From positions 1-36,962 of the forward strand of contig CABSCP010000042.1 of assembly GCA_902476265.1 (NCBI GenBank): DNA of 36,962 bases, in the 5' to 3' direction. Below the pieces are notes generated by a model. The model did no database searches. It had not been told where the DNA came from and saw only the letters and a program-made list of their open reading frames with translations. A program made the translations under genes and the position numbers. This document shows, one piece after another, positions 7,469 to 18,100 of this stretch (position 1 is its first letter; the number at the start of each line of letters is the position of its first letter). This DNA is from an uncultured Lachnospiraceae bacterium. Lineage in GTDB: Bacteria > Bacillota > Clostridia > Lachnospirales > Lachnospiraceae.

Positions 7469-8488
7469 GTGAAAGAGAAATTAGCGAAGATCAGGGAAGA
7501 GGTTTTAAAACAGATTGAAGCTTCCGAAAATCTGGAGAAGCTCAATGATGTGCGAGTCAGCGCGCTGGGGAAAAAGGGCGCTTTGACCGAACTTTTAAAA
7601 GGGATGAAGGAAGTTGCGCCGGAGGATCGTCCCAAGGTAGGACAGATGGTCAATGAGGTGCGCGCGGAAATTGAAAAGGCGCTGGAGGCGGAAAAAACAA
7701 AGCTGGAGGACATCGTCCGGGAAGCCAGGTTAAAGAGCGAAGTGATCGATGTGACGCTGCCCGCGCAGAAAAATAAAGTGGGGCACCGCCATCCCAACAC
7801 CATCGCGCTGGAAGAGGTGGAACGTATTTTCGTGGGTATGGGGTACGAGGTTGTGGAAGGCCCTGAAGTGGAAAAGGATTATTATAACTTTGAAGCTCTC
7901 AATATCCCCAAGGATCATCCGGCAAGGGACGAACAGGATACTTTCTATATTAATGAGGAAATCGTGCTGCGCACCCAGACCTCTCCGGTACAGGTCCGCA
8001 GTATGGAAAAAGGGAAGCTGCCCATCCGCATGATCGCTCCCGGCAGAGTGTTCCGTTCCGATGAAGTGGACGCTACCCATTCCCCTTCCTTCCATCAGAT
8101 CGAAGGGCTTGTTATCGATAAAAACATTACTTTCGCGGATTTAAAAGGGACGCTTGCCGAGTTTGCAAAGGAGCTTTTCGGGGAGGATACAAAGGTCAAA
8201 TTCAGACCCCATCATTTCCCTTTCACAGAGCCCAGTGCGGAAGTGGATGTGAGCTGCTTTAAGTGCGGAGGCAAGGGCTGTCGATTCTGTAAGGGTTCCG
8301 GTTGGATTGAAATTTTAGGCTGCGGCATGGTGCACCCCAAGGTGCTGAAAATGAGCGGTATCGACCCGGAGGAATATTCCGGTTTTGCTTTTGGTGTGGG
8401 CCTGGAACGTATCGCATTGTTAAAATATGAAATTGACGACATGCGCCTGCTCTACGAAAATGACGTCAGATTCTTAAAGCAGTTCTAA
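7469..8488 (+). CDS. pheS: Phenylalanine--tRNA ligase alpha subunit
   Basis: This is the catalytic alpha subunit of the alpha2-beta2 enzyme that charges tRNA-Phe. The 339-residue length is normal. The N-terminal coiled coil (residues 1-90) is followed by the class II core: motif 2 with RMIAPGRVFRSDEVDATHSPSFHQIEG and motif 3 with GFAFGVGLERIALLKY. The Cys-containing insert CFKCGGKGCRFCKGSGW is typical of the bacterial bacillus/clostridial type. Translation starts at GTG 7469 after AAAGGAG (7456-7462). It is the first gene after the Phe T-box and lies 18 bp before pheT, so the two are co-transcribed and made in equal amounts. Confidence 0.98.
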   Translation: MKEKLAKIREEVLKQIEASENLEKLNDVRVSALGKKGALTELLKGMKEVAPEDRPKVGQMVNEVRAEIEKALEAEKTKLEDIVREARLKSEVIDVTLPAQKNKVGHRHPNTIALEEVERIFVGMGYEVVEGPEVEKDYYNFEALNIPKDHPARDEQDTFYINEEIVLRTQTSPVQVRSMEKGKLPIRMIAPGRVFRSDEVDATHSPSFHQIEGLVIDKNITFADLKGTLAEFAKELFGEDTKVKFRPHHFPFTEPSAEVDVSCFKCGGKGCRFCKGSGWIEILGCGMVHPKVLKMSGIDPEEYSGFAFGVGLERIALLKYEIDDMRLLYENDVRFLKQF

Positions 8489-8506
8489 GGGGAAGGAGAA
8501 AAGAAA

Positions 8507-10927
8507 ATGAATACAGCATTATCCTGGATTAAAGCATATGTACCCGACCTTTCCTGCACCGATCAGGAATATTGTGATGCCATGACTTTGAGCGGCACAA
8601 AGGTAGAAGGGTTTGAAAGGACCGATAAAAATCTGGACAAGATTGTGATCGGGCAGATTGACAAAATTGAAAAACATCCCGATGCGGACAAGCTCATTGT
8701 CTGTCAGGTGAACGTAGGCACCGAGGTGGTACAGATCGTGACCGGCGCTCCCAATGTGAAAGAGGGAGACAAGGTGCCCGTTGTGCTGGACGGCGGTATG
8801 GTGGCGGGCGGTCATGACGGCGGCCCTCTGCCGGAAGAAGGCATTTTGATCAAAGCCGGGAAGCTGCGCGGCATTCCCTCCTGCGGCATGATGTGTTCCA
8901 TTGAAGAACTGGGAAGCAGCCGTGAAATGTATCCGGAAGCGCCGGAATACGGGATTTATATTTTCCCGGAGGACGCCGAGGTTGGCGCGGACGCCGTCGA
9001 GGCTCTGGGGCTGCATGACACTGTATTTGAGTATGAGATCACCAGCAACCGCGTGGACTGCTACAGCATTTTAGGGATTGCCAGAGAAGCGGCGGCTACT
9101 TTCCGCAAGCCTTTTGTTCCGCCTGTGGTAGAGGTACATGACAACGGGGAAGATGTGAACGATTATATCAGCGTGGAAGTGAAGGATACGGATCTGTGCA
9201 GCAGATATTGTGCGAGAGTCTGCAAGAATATTAAAATTGCGCCCAGTCCCAGGTGGATGCAGAGAAGACTGGCGGCGGCAGGCATTCGTCCCATCAACAA
9301 TCTGGTGGATATCACAAACTATGTGATGGCGGAATACGGACAGCCTATGCACGCCTATGACCTGGATACCATCGCAGGCCATAAGATCATTGTGCGCCGT
9401 GCCAAAGACGGAGAGGAGTTCCAGACTCTGGACGGACAGATGAGAAAGCTGGATTCCGAAGTGCTGATGATCTGTGATGCCGAAAAAGAAGTGGGCATCG
9501 CTGGCATCATGGGCGGGGAAAATAGTAAAATTACCGACGATGTAAAAACCGTGCTGTTTGAGGCGGCCACCTTTAACGGACCCAACATCCGGAAATCCGC
9601 AAAGCGCATCGGTATGCGTACCGATGCTTCCGGCATTTTTGAAAAAGGACTGGATCCTGTCAATGCGGCGGCGGCCATCGACCGTGCCTGCCAGCTGATC
9701 GAAGAGCTGGGCTGCGGAGAAGTGGTGGGCGGTATGGTGGATGTATGCGAACCCATCAAACCCCTGCGCCACATCGCATTCGAGCCGGAAAAGATCAACC
9801 GTTTCCTGGGAACGGAAATCTCCCGGGAGGACATGCTCAAAACTTTTGAAATGCTGGAATTGAGATATGACAGTGAAACCAATGAAATTGAGATCCCTTC
9901 CTTCCGGCAGGACCTGGAAGGTTTTGCGGATATCGCGGAAGAGGTGGCAAGGTTCTTTGGCTATGATAAGATTCCCACAACCCTGCCTTCCGGCGAAGCC
10001 ACCACAGGTAAGATTTCCTTTCAGGGAAGGGTGGAGGAAAAAGCCAGGGATATTGCGGAATTCTGCGGTTTTTCCCAGGGGATGTGCTACTCTTTTGAAA
10101 GCCCCAAAGTGTTCGATAAGCTGTTGATTCCGGCAGACAGTGAGCTGAGAAACACCGTGACCATTTCCAACCCCCTGGGCGAAGACTATTCCGTGATGCG
10201 CACCACCTCTTTAAACGGAATGCTCACAAGCCTTGCTACCAACTATAACCGTCGGAACAAAGATGTGAGGCTGTATGAACTGGGCAACATCTATCTGCCC
10301 AAGTCTCTGCCTCTGACGGAGCTCCCGGATGAACGGATGCAGTTCACCTTAGGATTTTACGGGGAAGGAGATTTCTTCACCATGAAAGGCGTGATCGAAG
10401 AGTTTTTCGAGCATGTGGGAATGAACAAAAAGCCAGCTTATGATCCGGCTGCCGGAAAACCGTTTTTACATCCCGGACGCCAGGCGGACATCATCTATGA
10501 CGGCAGGACAGTAGGCTATCTGGGGGAAGTCCACCCCAAAGTCTGTGACAATTACGATATCGGGACCAGAGTTTATGTGGCCGTGATCGATATGCCCTGT
10601 ATTGTGGAAATGGCATCTTTTGACCGGAAGTATGAAGGAATCGCAAAATACCCCGCTGTGACCCGGGACATCAGCATGGTAGTTCCCAAAGAAGTGCTGG
10701 TAGGACAGATTGAAGCGGTGCTGACACAGCGCGGCGGAAAAATTCTGGAGAGCTATTCCCTGTTCGATATTTATGAGGGTTCCCAGATTCGGGAAGGTTA
10801 TAAATCCATCGCATATACGATCACCTTCCGCGCAAAGGACAGGACACTGGAGGATGCGGATATCACGGCGGCCATGAAGAAAATCTTAAACGGACTGGAG
10901 AGACTTGGAATCGAATTGAGACAGTGA
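8507..10927 (+). CDS. pheT: Phenylalanine--tRNA ligase beta subunit
   Basis: The 806-residue beta subunit has the full standard domain order: an N-terminal tRNA-binding (OB-fold) domain at about residues 40-150, the B3/B4 editing domain, which hydrolyses mis-charged Tyr-tRNA-Phe, at about 210-390, the B5 domain at about 400-470, a pseudo-catalytic core, and the C-terminal FDX-ACB anticodon-binding domain starting near KYPAVTRDISMVV. Length is normal and no frame break is seen. GGGGAAGGAG lies just upstream of the ATG. It is in the T-box-controlled operon with pheS. Confidence 0.98.
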   Translation: MNTALSWIKAYVPDLSCTDQEYCDAMTLSGTKVEGFERTDKNLDKIVIGQIDKIEKHPDADKLIVCQVNVGTEVVQIVTGAPNVKEGDKVPVVLDGGMVAGGHDGGPLPEEGILIKAGKLRGIPSCGMMCSIEELGSSREMYPEAPEYGIYIFPEDAEVGADAVEALGLHDTVFEYEITSNRVDCYSILGIAREAAATFRKPFVPPVVEVHDNGEDVNDYISVEVKDTDLCSRYCARVCKNIKIAPSPRWMQRRLAAAGIRPINNLVDITNYVMAEYGQPMHAYDLDTIAGHKIIVRRAKDGEEFQTLDGQMRKLDSEVLMICDAEKEVGIAGIMGGENSKITDDVKTVLFEAATFNGPNIRKSAKRIGMRTDASGIFEKGLDPVNAAAAIDRACQLIEELGCGEVVGGMVDVCEPIKPLRHIAFEPEKINRFLGTEISREDMLKTFEMLELRYDSETNEIEIPSFRQDLEGFADIAEEVARFFGYDKIPTTLPSGEATTGKISFQGRVEEKARDIAEFCGFSQGMCYSFESPKVFDKLLIPADSELRNTVTISNPLGEDYSVMRTTSLNGMLTSLATNYNRRNKDVRLYELGNIYLPKSLPLTELPDERMQFTLGFYGEGDFFTMKGVIEEFFEHVGMNKKPAYDPAAGKPFLHPGRQADIIYDGRTVGYLGEVHPKVCDNYDIGTRVYVAVIDMPCIVEMASFDRKYEGIAKYPAVTRDISMVVPKEVLVGQIEAVLTQRGGKILESYSLFDIYEGSQIREGYKSIAYTITFRAKDRTLEDADITAAMKKILNGLERLGIELRQ

Positions 10928-10939
10928 TGGAGGGGAAAA

Positions 10940-11230
10940 ATGGAGAAAAAATCTATCATTTCCGGACCGGTAAATAATGAGGTTGATTTTTGCAAGGTAT
11001 ATGATATGGAAACGAAGGAGAAGATCGAAAAGATCCTTCTCAAAAACAGGATTTCCTATTGCTGTCATTTTGAGGACGAGGGGCTTTTGCAGAAGTTTTT
11101 CTTCATGAAACCAGGCGGCAGGTCAGTATGTATCTTCCGCATTCACGATGAGGAAGTGCCCAGGGCGAAGGAACTGGTGCGTTCCGTACTGGGGGAAAGC
11201 AAAAGAAGACGAAAGGAGAACAGAAAATAA
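10940..11230 (+). CDS. Small conserved-looking protein of unknown function
   Basis: This 96-residue soluble protein has no signal peptide or membrane segment. It has a mixed alpha/beta pattern with a central KILLKNRISYCCHFED stretch, and a lysine/arginine-rich end (SKRRRKENRK). It resembles small proteins sometimes called putative signal-transducing (DUF2007-like), but I cannot assign it with confidence. A good ribosome binding site (GGAGGGG, 10929-10935) precedes the ATG. It lies 12 bp after pheT and its TAA overlaps the ATG of the aminopeptidase gene by one base, so it is translated as part of this operon. Confidence 0.7.
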   Translation: MEKKSIISGPVNNEVDFCKVYDMETKEKIEKILLKNRISYCCHFEDEGLLQKFFFMKPGGRSVCIFRIHDEEVPRAKELVRSVLGESKRRRKENRK

Positions 11231-12615
11231 TGGAAAGAAATAACGCATGGAAAACATATGACGAGGAAAGGCTGGCGCAGGTGGATGCGCTGGCCAAAGA
11301 ATATATGGATTTTCTGGACAATGGAAAAACGGAGAGAGAATGCGTGGACACCATTGTCAACATCATTGAGGAGGCAGGCTACAGAGAGCTTCCCGAACTG
11401 ATCAAAGAAGGGAAAAAACTTTCCGCCGGGGATAGAGTCTATGCGGTTTTGATGAACAAGGCCGTGGTCATGTTTCAAATGGGCACAAAACCCATGACAG
11501 AAGGCTTAAATATCCTGGGCGCTCACATCGATTCTCCCAGGCTTGACGTAAAACAGAATCCTCTTTATGAGGATACCGATTTCGCATTGCTGGATACTCA
11601 TTATTACGGCGGTGTAAAAAAATACCAGTGGGTGACGCTGCCTCTGGCGATCCACGGTGTAGTGGCAAAAAAGGACGGCACCATCGTGGAAGTGAACATC
11701 GGGGAAAATGAAGAGGATCCGGTATTCTTTATTTCCGACCTGTTAATCCATCTGGCAGGAGAACAGCTGGAGAAGAAAGCGGCCAAAGTGATTGAAGGGG
11801 AAGCACTGGACATCATCATCGGCAGTAAACCTTTGGCAGGGGAAGAGAAGGATGCCGTGAAAGCGGGCATCATCAAATTGCTCAAAGAAAATTATGACAT
11901 TGAGGAAGAGGACTTCATTTCCGCGGAACTGGAAGTGGTACCTGCCGGGAAAGCCAGGGAAGCAGGATTTGACCGCAGCATGGTGTTAGGTTACGGACAG
12001 GATGACCGGGTCTGCGCTTATACGTCCTTAAAAGCCATGTTGGAAGTGGGACAGACAGAACGTACTGCCTGCTGTATTCTGGTGGATAAGGAAGAAATCG
12101 GCAGCGTAGGCGCTACGGGCATGCAGTCCAGATTCTTTGAGAATACGGTTGCCGAAGTGCTGGAACTGGCAGGAGAGTACAGTGAGCTGAATGTCAGAAG
12201 ATGTCTGGCGGCTTCTAACATGCTTTCTTCCGATGTGAGCGCGGCCTTTGACCCTTCCTATGCATCCGCTTTTGAAAAGAAAAATGCGGCTTATTTCGGC
12301 AGAGGGATGGTATTCAACAAATTCACCGGCGCCAGAGGAAAATCCGGTTCCAACGATGCTAACGCGGAATATGTTGCCCATATCCGTTCCGTCATGGAGT
12401 CTTCCGGCGTGGCTTATCAGACAGCGGAACTTGGCAAGGTTGATGTGGGCGGCGGCGGAACCATCGCTTATATTCTGGCGCTCTATGGCATGAATGTGAT
12501 CGACTGCGGCGTTGCTGTGCTGTCCATGCATGCGCCCTGGGAAGCTACCAGCAAAGCGGATATCTATGAGACAAAATGCGGCTATGTGGCCTTTTTGGAG
12601 AAAGCGTGTCTGTAA
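11230..12615 (+). CDS. apeB: M18-family aminopeptidase
   Basis: This is a cytosolic di-zinc aminopeptidase of family M18 (aspartyl aminopeptidase-like), 461 residues. Metal-site motifs are in order: LGAHIDSPRLDVK (first metal ligand His/Asp), GQDDRVCAYTSL (bridging Asp), VDKEEIGSVGATG (catalytic Glu pair), SSDVSAAFDP, and the C-terminal VLSMHAPWEATSKAD with the final His ligand. Substrates are usually acidic or neutral N-terminal residues of peptides. Its start codon shares one base with the stop of the preceding small gene (TAATG), as queA does with its own stop, indicating translational coupling along the operon. The symbol follows clostridial usage for this family. Confidence 0.93.
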   Translation: MERNNAWKTYDEERLAQVDALAKEYMDFLDNGKTERECVDTIVNIIEEAGYRELPELIKEGKKLSAGDRVYAVLMNKAVVMFQMGTKPMTEGLNILGAHIDSPRLDVKQNPLYEDTDFALLDTHYYGGVKKYQWVTLPLAIHGVVAKKDGTIVEVNIGENEEDPVFFISDLLIHLAGEQLEKKAAKVIEGEALDIIIGSKPLAGEEKDAVKAGIIKLLKENYDIEEEDFISAELEVVPAGKAREAGFDRSMVLGYGQDDRVCAYTSLKAMLEVGQTERTACCILVDKEEIGSVGATGMQSRFFENTVAEVLELAGEYSELNVRRCLAASNMLSSDVSAAFDPSYASAFEKKNAAYFGRGMVFNKFTGARGKSGSNDANAEYVAHIRSVMESSGVAYQTAELGKVDVGGGGTIAYILALYGMNVIDCGVAVLSMHAPWEATSKADIYETKCGYVAFLEKACL

Positions 12616-13649
12616 TGGATGGTTTAAAAACTTCCGACTATTATTTTGACCTGCCCCAGGAGCTGATCGCCCAGGATCCCTTAGAGGACCGGAGCGCTTC
12701 CCGGCTTCTGGTGCTGGACAAAGAGACAGGAAAAACCGAACATCATGTGTTTAAGGAAATCTGCAGCTTTTTAAAACCCGGCGATTGTCTCGTGTTAAAC
12801 AATACCAAGGTCATTCCCGCAAGGCTTCTGGGAACGAAAGAGGATACCGGAGCAGCGGTGGAGGTTCTGCTGTTAAAGCGCCGGGAAAAGGATGTCTGGG
12901 AAACGCTGGTAAAACCCGGTAAAAAACTGCGTCCCGGTGCGAAGATCGTGTTCGGGGACGGCAGACTGCATGCCGAAATCCTGGATGTGGTGGAAGAGGG
13001 CAACCGTCTGGTGCAGTTTTCCTATGAGGGAATCTGGGAAGAAGTGCTGGATTCTCTGGGAGAAATGCCGCTGCCCCCTTACATCACCCATAAACTGCAG
13101 GATAAAAACCGTTATCAGACGGTGTATGCGAAGTACGAGGGGTCTGCTGCGGCGCCTACTGCAGGACTGCACTTTACCCGGGAACTGCTTGCTTCGGTGG
13201 AAGCCATGGGCGTGGACCTGGCTTATGTGACCCTCCATGTGGGCCTTGGCACTTTCCGCCCGGTGAAAGTGGACAATGTGCTGGAACACCATATGCACTC
13301 CGAATATTATCAGGTATCACAGGAGGCTGCGGATAAAATCAACCGGGCGAAAGAGAGCGGCCACCGGGTAATCTGCGTGGGAACCACCAGCTGCCGCACG
13401 GTGGAAAGCGCTGCCGATGAAAACGGACATCTGGAAGAATGCTGTGACAATACGGAAATTTTTATTTATCCGGGGTACCAGTTTAAGGTTCTGGACGGGC
13501 TGATCACCAATTTCCATCTGCCGGAATCCACGCTTGTGATGCTGGTTTCCGCGCTGGCGGGGAGAGAACATGTGCTGGCGGCCTATGAAGAAGCCATCAA
13601 AGAGCGGTATCGGTTTTTCTCTTTTGGAGATGCTATGCTGATTTTATGA
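12615..13649 (+). CDS. queA: S-adenosylmethionine:tRNA ribosyltransferase-isomerase
   Basis: QueA transfers and isomerises the ribosyl part of SAM onto preQ1 in tRNA, giving epoxyqueuosine at the wobble position of Asn, Asp, His and Tyr tRNAs. The 344-residue length matches the family. Signature stretches include TSDYYFDLPQELIAQDP at the N-terminus, VLNNTKVIPARL, SAAAPTAGLHFT, YVTLHVGLGTFRPV and LITNFHLPESTLVMLVSAL. The ATG at 12615 shares a base with the upstream TAA. An in-frame GTG at 12606 is nearer GGAG (12597-12600, spacing 5) and may be the true start, adding three residues. It is the last gene of the operon and is followed by a strong terminator. Confidence 0.95.
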   Translation: MDGLKTSDYYFDLPQELIAQDPLEDRSASRLLVLDKETGKTEHHVFKEICSFLKPGDCLVLNNTKVIPARLLGTKEDTGAAVEVLLLKRREKDVWETLVKPGKKLRPGAKIVFGDGRLHAEILDVVEEGNRLVQFSYEGIWEEVLDSLGEMPLPPYITHKLQDKNRYQTVYAKYEGSAAAPTAGLHFTRELLASVEAMGVDLAYVTLHVGLGTFRPVKVDNVLEHHMHSEYYQVSQEAADKINRAKESGHRVICVGTTSCRTVESAADENGHLEECCDNTEIFIYPGYQFKVLDGLITNFHLPESTLVMLVSALAGREHVLAAYEEAIKERYRFFSFGDAMLIL

Positions 13650-13685
13650 GGATTATCAACATATTTTACAGCCAATGATTATATA

Positions 13686-13735
13686 AAAAACCAGGATATC
13701 TCATTTGCAATTGTAAATGAGATATCCTGGTTTTT
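13686..13735. terminator. Long perfect hairpin terminator after queA
   Basis: A perfect stem (13691-13706 with 13715-13730) is extended by A and T tracts on both sides to 21 bp, with an 8-nt loop. It can terminate in either direction, but only rightward transcription is expected here. Confidence 0.88.
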
Positions 13736-13792
13736 GTTTGGAATCAAAAAATAGGAAGCGCACTTGTTCCTGGTTCGGAAAAATATTTTTTG

Positions 13793-13821
13793 TTGCATCT
13801 CCAAATAATCCATGCTATACT
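13793..13821 (+). promoter_or_regulatory. Promoter of the solute-binding lipoprotein gene
   Basis: TTGCAT (13793-13798) and TATACT (13816-13821) are separated by 17 bp, about 50 bp before the start codon. Confidence 0.6.
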
Positions 13822-13877
13822 GATACCTAAGTGAACAGTGTTGCGCGAAATATACGTACTGTACTTGGGGGATTGTG

Positions 13878-15125
13878 ATGGGAAAGAGAATTCTGGCGCT
13901 TTTTTTGGCTTCGGCAGCTGTCTTTTCGCTGCTGACGGGATGCGGAAACCGGAATCAGGTGGTGTCTCATGGAAAATCAAAGAGTGAAGTTACCAGGATC
14001 ACCTTTTTCGGAAATAAATATGAGCCGGAGAATGTTGCGGTGATAGAGGAGATCCTGACGGGATTTATGAAAGAGAACCCGGATATTCAAGTTTCCTATG
14101 AGAGCATGAAAGGAAGCAGTTATCAGGATACTTTGATCAAACGGATGGCCGCCGGAAAAGGAAATGATATTTTCATGGCCAATCACGACACTTTGCTGGA
14201 ACTGGAGGAAAACGGCCAGGCAGCAGATCTTTCCGGGCTTTCTGCAATTCCGGAATATACGGAGCAGATGCTCGGCCAGATGAGGGAAAACGGGAAAATT
14301 TACTGGGTGCCCACCACCGTTTCAGCGTTTGGACTTTACTGCAATCTGGACCTGCTGAAAGAACACCGGCAGAAAGTTCCCGAAAATCTTGCAGAGTGGG
14401 AAGCGGTCTGTGACTATTTTGTGGGCGAGGGCATCACTCCGATCATCGCCAATAATGATATTTCCCTTAAAACACTGGCCATTGGACGGGGATTTTATTC
14501 GGTATATCAGGAAAACAGGGAGTCGGAAGTGTTTGAACGCCTCAACAGAGGACAGGAGAAGCTGAGCGATTATCTCACAGAAGGATTTTTACTGGTAAAG
14601 GAGTTCATTGATAAAGGATATGTGGATGCCAAAAAAGCGTTGAACACCCGGAAAACCTCTGATGATCTGGCGGAATTTGTAAAAGGGAAGTCGCCCTTTA
14701 TGCTGACCGGAGTATGGGCGTCGGGAAGAGTGGAAGAGATGGAACCCGGGTTTTCCTTTCAGGTGGTTTCCCTGCCTGTCCTGAAAGACGGTTCCATGCT
14801 CGTGATCAACGCGGATACCAGACTTTGTGTGAATGCGGATAGCAAGAATTTGGACGCAGCGCTTAAATTTGTGGAATATTTTATACAAAAAGAGAATATA
14901 AGAGAATTTGCAGATCAACAATCCTCCTTCAGCCCCATAAAAGGAGGCGGACCTTCTTCCACACAGGAGACCCGGTCGCTGATTTCGGTCTATGAATCCG
15001 GGAGAACGGTAATCGGAACGGATGGGCATCTGAAACTGCCAATCTGGAATATAACAGCCGAAGTGACACAGATGCTGTTATCCGGGGAGTCACTGCAGGA
15101 TGCCATGGACTGGATGGACCGATAG
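13878..15125 (+). CDS. Extracellular solute-binding lipoprotein (family 1 type) without a transporter
   Basis: The 415-residue product starts with a lipoprotein signal peptide ending in LLTGC, so it should be anchored to the outer face of the membrane at that cysteine. The mature part has the fold pattern of family 1 sugar-binding proteins: ITFFGNKYEPENVAVIEEIL at the start, FMKENPDIQVSYE, DIFMANHDTLLELEENGQAADL, and a late NADTRLCVNADSKNLDAALKFVEYF. The ligand cannot be told from sequence. No ABC permease or ATPase genes flank it. Instead a hybrid sensor kinase follows 18 bp downstream, which suggests a role in ligand sensing. The ATG at 13878 is chosen over the adjacent GTG at 13875 because it is better spaced from TTGGGGG. 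Confidence 0.88.
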   Translation: MGKRILALFLASAAVFSLLTGCGNRNQVVSHGKSKSEVTRITFFGNKYEPENVAVIEEILTGFMKENPDIQVSYESMKGSSYQDTLIKRMAAGKGNDIFMANHDTLLELEENGQAADLSGLSAIPEYTEQMLGQMRENGKIYWVPTTVSAFGLYCNLDLLKEHRQKVPENLAEWEAVCDYFVGEGITPIIANNDISLKTLAIGRGFYSVYQENRESEVFERLNRGQEKLSDYLTEGFLLVKEFIDKGYVDAKKALNTRKTSDDLAEFVKGKSPFMLTGVWASGRVEEMEPGFSFQVVSLPVLKDGSMLVINADTRLCVNADSKNLDAALKFVEYFIQKENIREFADQQSSFSPIKGGGPSSTQETRSLISVYESGRTVIGTDGHLKLPIWNITAEVTQMLLSGESLQDAMDWMDR

Positions 15126-15143
15126 GGAAAGAGGTAGGTAGAG

Positions 15144-18100
15144 ATGGATCAAAAAGTGAAAAGACTAAAACAGAGGGTCGGGATCACTGCCCTTATCATA
15201 TCTGCCGTTTTGGCGGGAATGGCCGCCGTTTTTGTGACAGAGGTCCGGGAACAGTTATGGCAGCAGTCCATAAACACAATTTTGGAAGGAACCCGGCAGG
15301 GGAGCAATACCCTGCGGGTACAGCTGCAGGACGGCTACCGGTCAATGGGGATTGCCGCCGAATATTTAAACTCCCTGACAGCAAAGCAGACAAATCAACT
15401 GGAAAAAATAACGAATAGTTATGGGCAGGAAGACAGGAGTATACGGTTGTATCTTGAAGACGGTTCCTGCTATCCGTCCGCTTTTAAAACAGAGGAAGCG
15501 GTTTTAAAAGGGCTGGACGCCGAGTCTGACAGCGGTATTATTGATCCCCATATCAGCAGTATTACGGGCGTCAATGTCTTCAATTTATACAGGAAAGTCC
15601 GGTTAAAGGACAAAACGGAAGGATATCTGATTAAGGAATTTGAAGTGGATCAGATCGTGGACAGTTTCAGCATTTCTTTTTATGACGGAGCCGGTTTTTC
15701 TTATGTGATGGATACGGACGGGGATATCCTGATCCGTCCGCCCCATCCTGACAGCAATAAGACGGTGCAAAACCTGTTTGATATGCTGCCGGAGGAGAAA
15801 AATTCGGCAGACAGTCTCCGGCAGTTTCGGGAGTCCTTACAAAACCTGGAGACCGGCTGGGCCACATTCACATATATGGAGGAAGATACCGTTTTCGGAT
15901 TTATTCCTCTGGAACTTGGTTCCGACTGGTATTTGGTGTCAATAATTCCGCGGGATGTGGTGGATGCACAGACAAAGGATATTCTGATCCGGGCATTGGT
16001 ATTGAGCGTGAGTATCCTTGCCGGAATCACCTTGCTGGTGGCAGAATACTTTCAGTATATCCGTTCCACGAACCGTCGGCTGCGCAGTCAGGCGGATTAT
16101 ATCGGGCATCTGTACAATGCGGTGCCGGTGGGAATTGCCCTGCTGACACTGGAAGAACCCTATTGTTTTCTTCAGCTGAACCGGGAGGGAATGCGCCTTC
16201 TCGGATATGAGAAGGCAGAAAAGAGACCGCTCAGGGACGCGGTTGTTTTGGAGGACTATGAAAGCCTGAGCGCTGTTTTGCATCAGACAGCCGTTTTCGG
16301 ACAGAAACAGCATTTCGAAAGCCGGGCGGTAACGGCAGAGGGCTGTGTTTTCTGGATGGCAGGTCTTGTGGAGAAAACACTGGATGAGACGGGGAATCCG
16401 ATTTTAATTGCCACATTTCATGATATTACGGCAGAAAAGCTGGCGGAGGAGACAGCGGAACAGGAGAAGCGGCAGGAGCGCATTATGCTGGTTGGCGCAA
16501 TCTCCAGCGTGTATCCGGTGATCATCAGCCTGAATCTGACAAAGGATCAGATGAAATTCATTTATGTGGAGAAGAATCTCATGGTGAGACTGGGATCTGA
16601 GGATCGTTACAGCAGGCTCTATCAGGAATTTTGTAATACCCTGCATCCTGATCATGCGGCAGAGTTTCAGCGTCGTTTTAAACCGGAAAATATTCTGAAC
16701 GGACTGAAGCGGCGCCGGGAAATTTCCCAGGAAGCCAAATATATGCTGACAGACGGACAGTATCATTGGATTTCCACGCAGATTGTTTCCGTAGAAAATC
16801 CTTATTCCGATGACAGACTGGCAATCCTGTTGTCAAGAAGGATTGATGATCAGCGCTATGAAGAGGAACAGAAACGCTGCGCACTGCAGAGCGCGCTGGA
16901 AAATGCCAAAGCGGCGAGCGTGGCAAAAAGCCGGTTTTTATCCAATATGAGTCATGATATCCGAACGCCTATGAACGCGATTGTAGGGATGACAGCGATT
17001 GCGGCATCCCACCTGGAGGACCGGGAGCGGGTATCCGAATGCCTGAAAAAGATCAGTTTTTCCAGCCAGCATCTGCTCAGTCTGATCAATGATATTTTGG
17101 ATATGTCCAAAATTGAGAGCGGTAAGCTTTCCGTGAAAGAAGAGCCTTTTAATCTGGCGGAACTGGTTTCCAATGTTGTGGAACTGGTGAGGCCCCAGGC
17201 GCAGGAAGGGGGACTTGATCTGCAGGTCCGCCTGCCGGTTATGCAGGAGGAAAAGGTGATCGGCGATCCGCTGCGGATCCGGCAGGTTTACCTGAATCTA
17301 TTGAGCAATGCGGTGAAATATACGCCGGAGGGCGGAAGTGTTACGGTTGAAGTCCGGCAGGATATGAGCAGGCAAAAAGGGTATCAGAATTATGTATTCT
17401 GCTGTGCGGATACCGGAATCGGCATGAGTAAAGAATTTTTACAGAAATTATACCAGCCTTTTGAACGGGCGCAGGATTATGCGGCCGGAAAAATCTCCGG
17501 AACAGGACTGGGTCTGGCGATCACGAAAAATATCGTAGACTTGATGGGCGGTGACATAACGGTGGACAGCCGGCCAAAAGAAGGCTCGGTTTTTACCGTT
17601 ACGATTCCCCTCCGATTACAGGATGCAAAACAGGAGGAGATTGTGGAACATTGGATCGGCGCACGCTGTCTGATTGTGGATGACGATAGACCGACCTGTG
17701 AAAATACGGCCGAACTGCTGGAAACCATCGGGCTTAAAGCAGAGTTTGTGACAAACGGAGCGACGGCTGTACAGCGCGTTGTGCTGGCAAAGCAGACGCC
17801 GGATCCTTTTTCGATTATTATCGTCGACTGGAAACTGCCGGATATGGATGGAGTGGAGACCACCCGACAGATCCGCAGGGTGGTTGGGCCGGATATTCCG
17901 GTCATCATCCTGACAGCCTATGACTGGGTGGACATTGAAGGAGAGGCGCGCAGGGCAGGCGTGACGGCATTTATGGCGAAACCCTTTTATCGTTCTAAAA
18001 TGTGTTATATGCTGAACGAACTGAGCGGGGAGAAAGAGATACAGCAGGAAGAAACAAAAGGCCCTGTAGAAGAACGTTTTGGCGGAAGGGTTCTGCTGGT

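Noticed and set aside
9071..9772. Long minus-strand open frame inside pheT
   Set aside because: It lies wholly opposite a well-conserved gene, its product matches nothing and is rich in His and Ser as expected of an antisense shadow.
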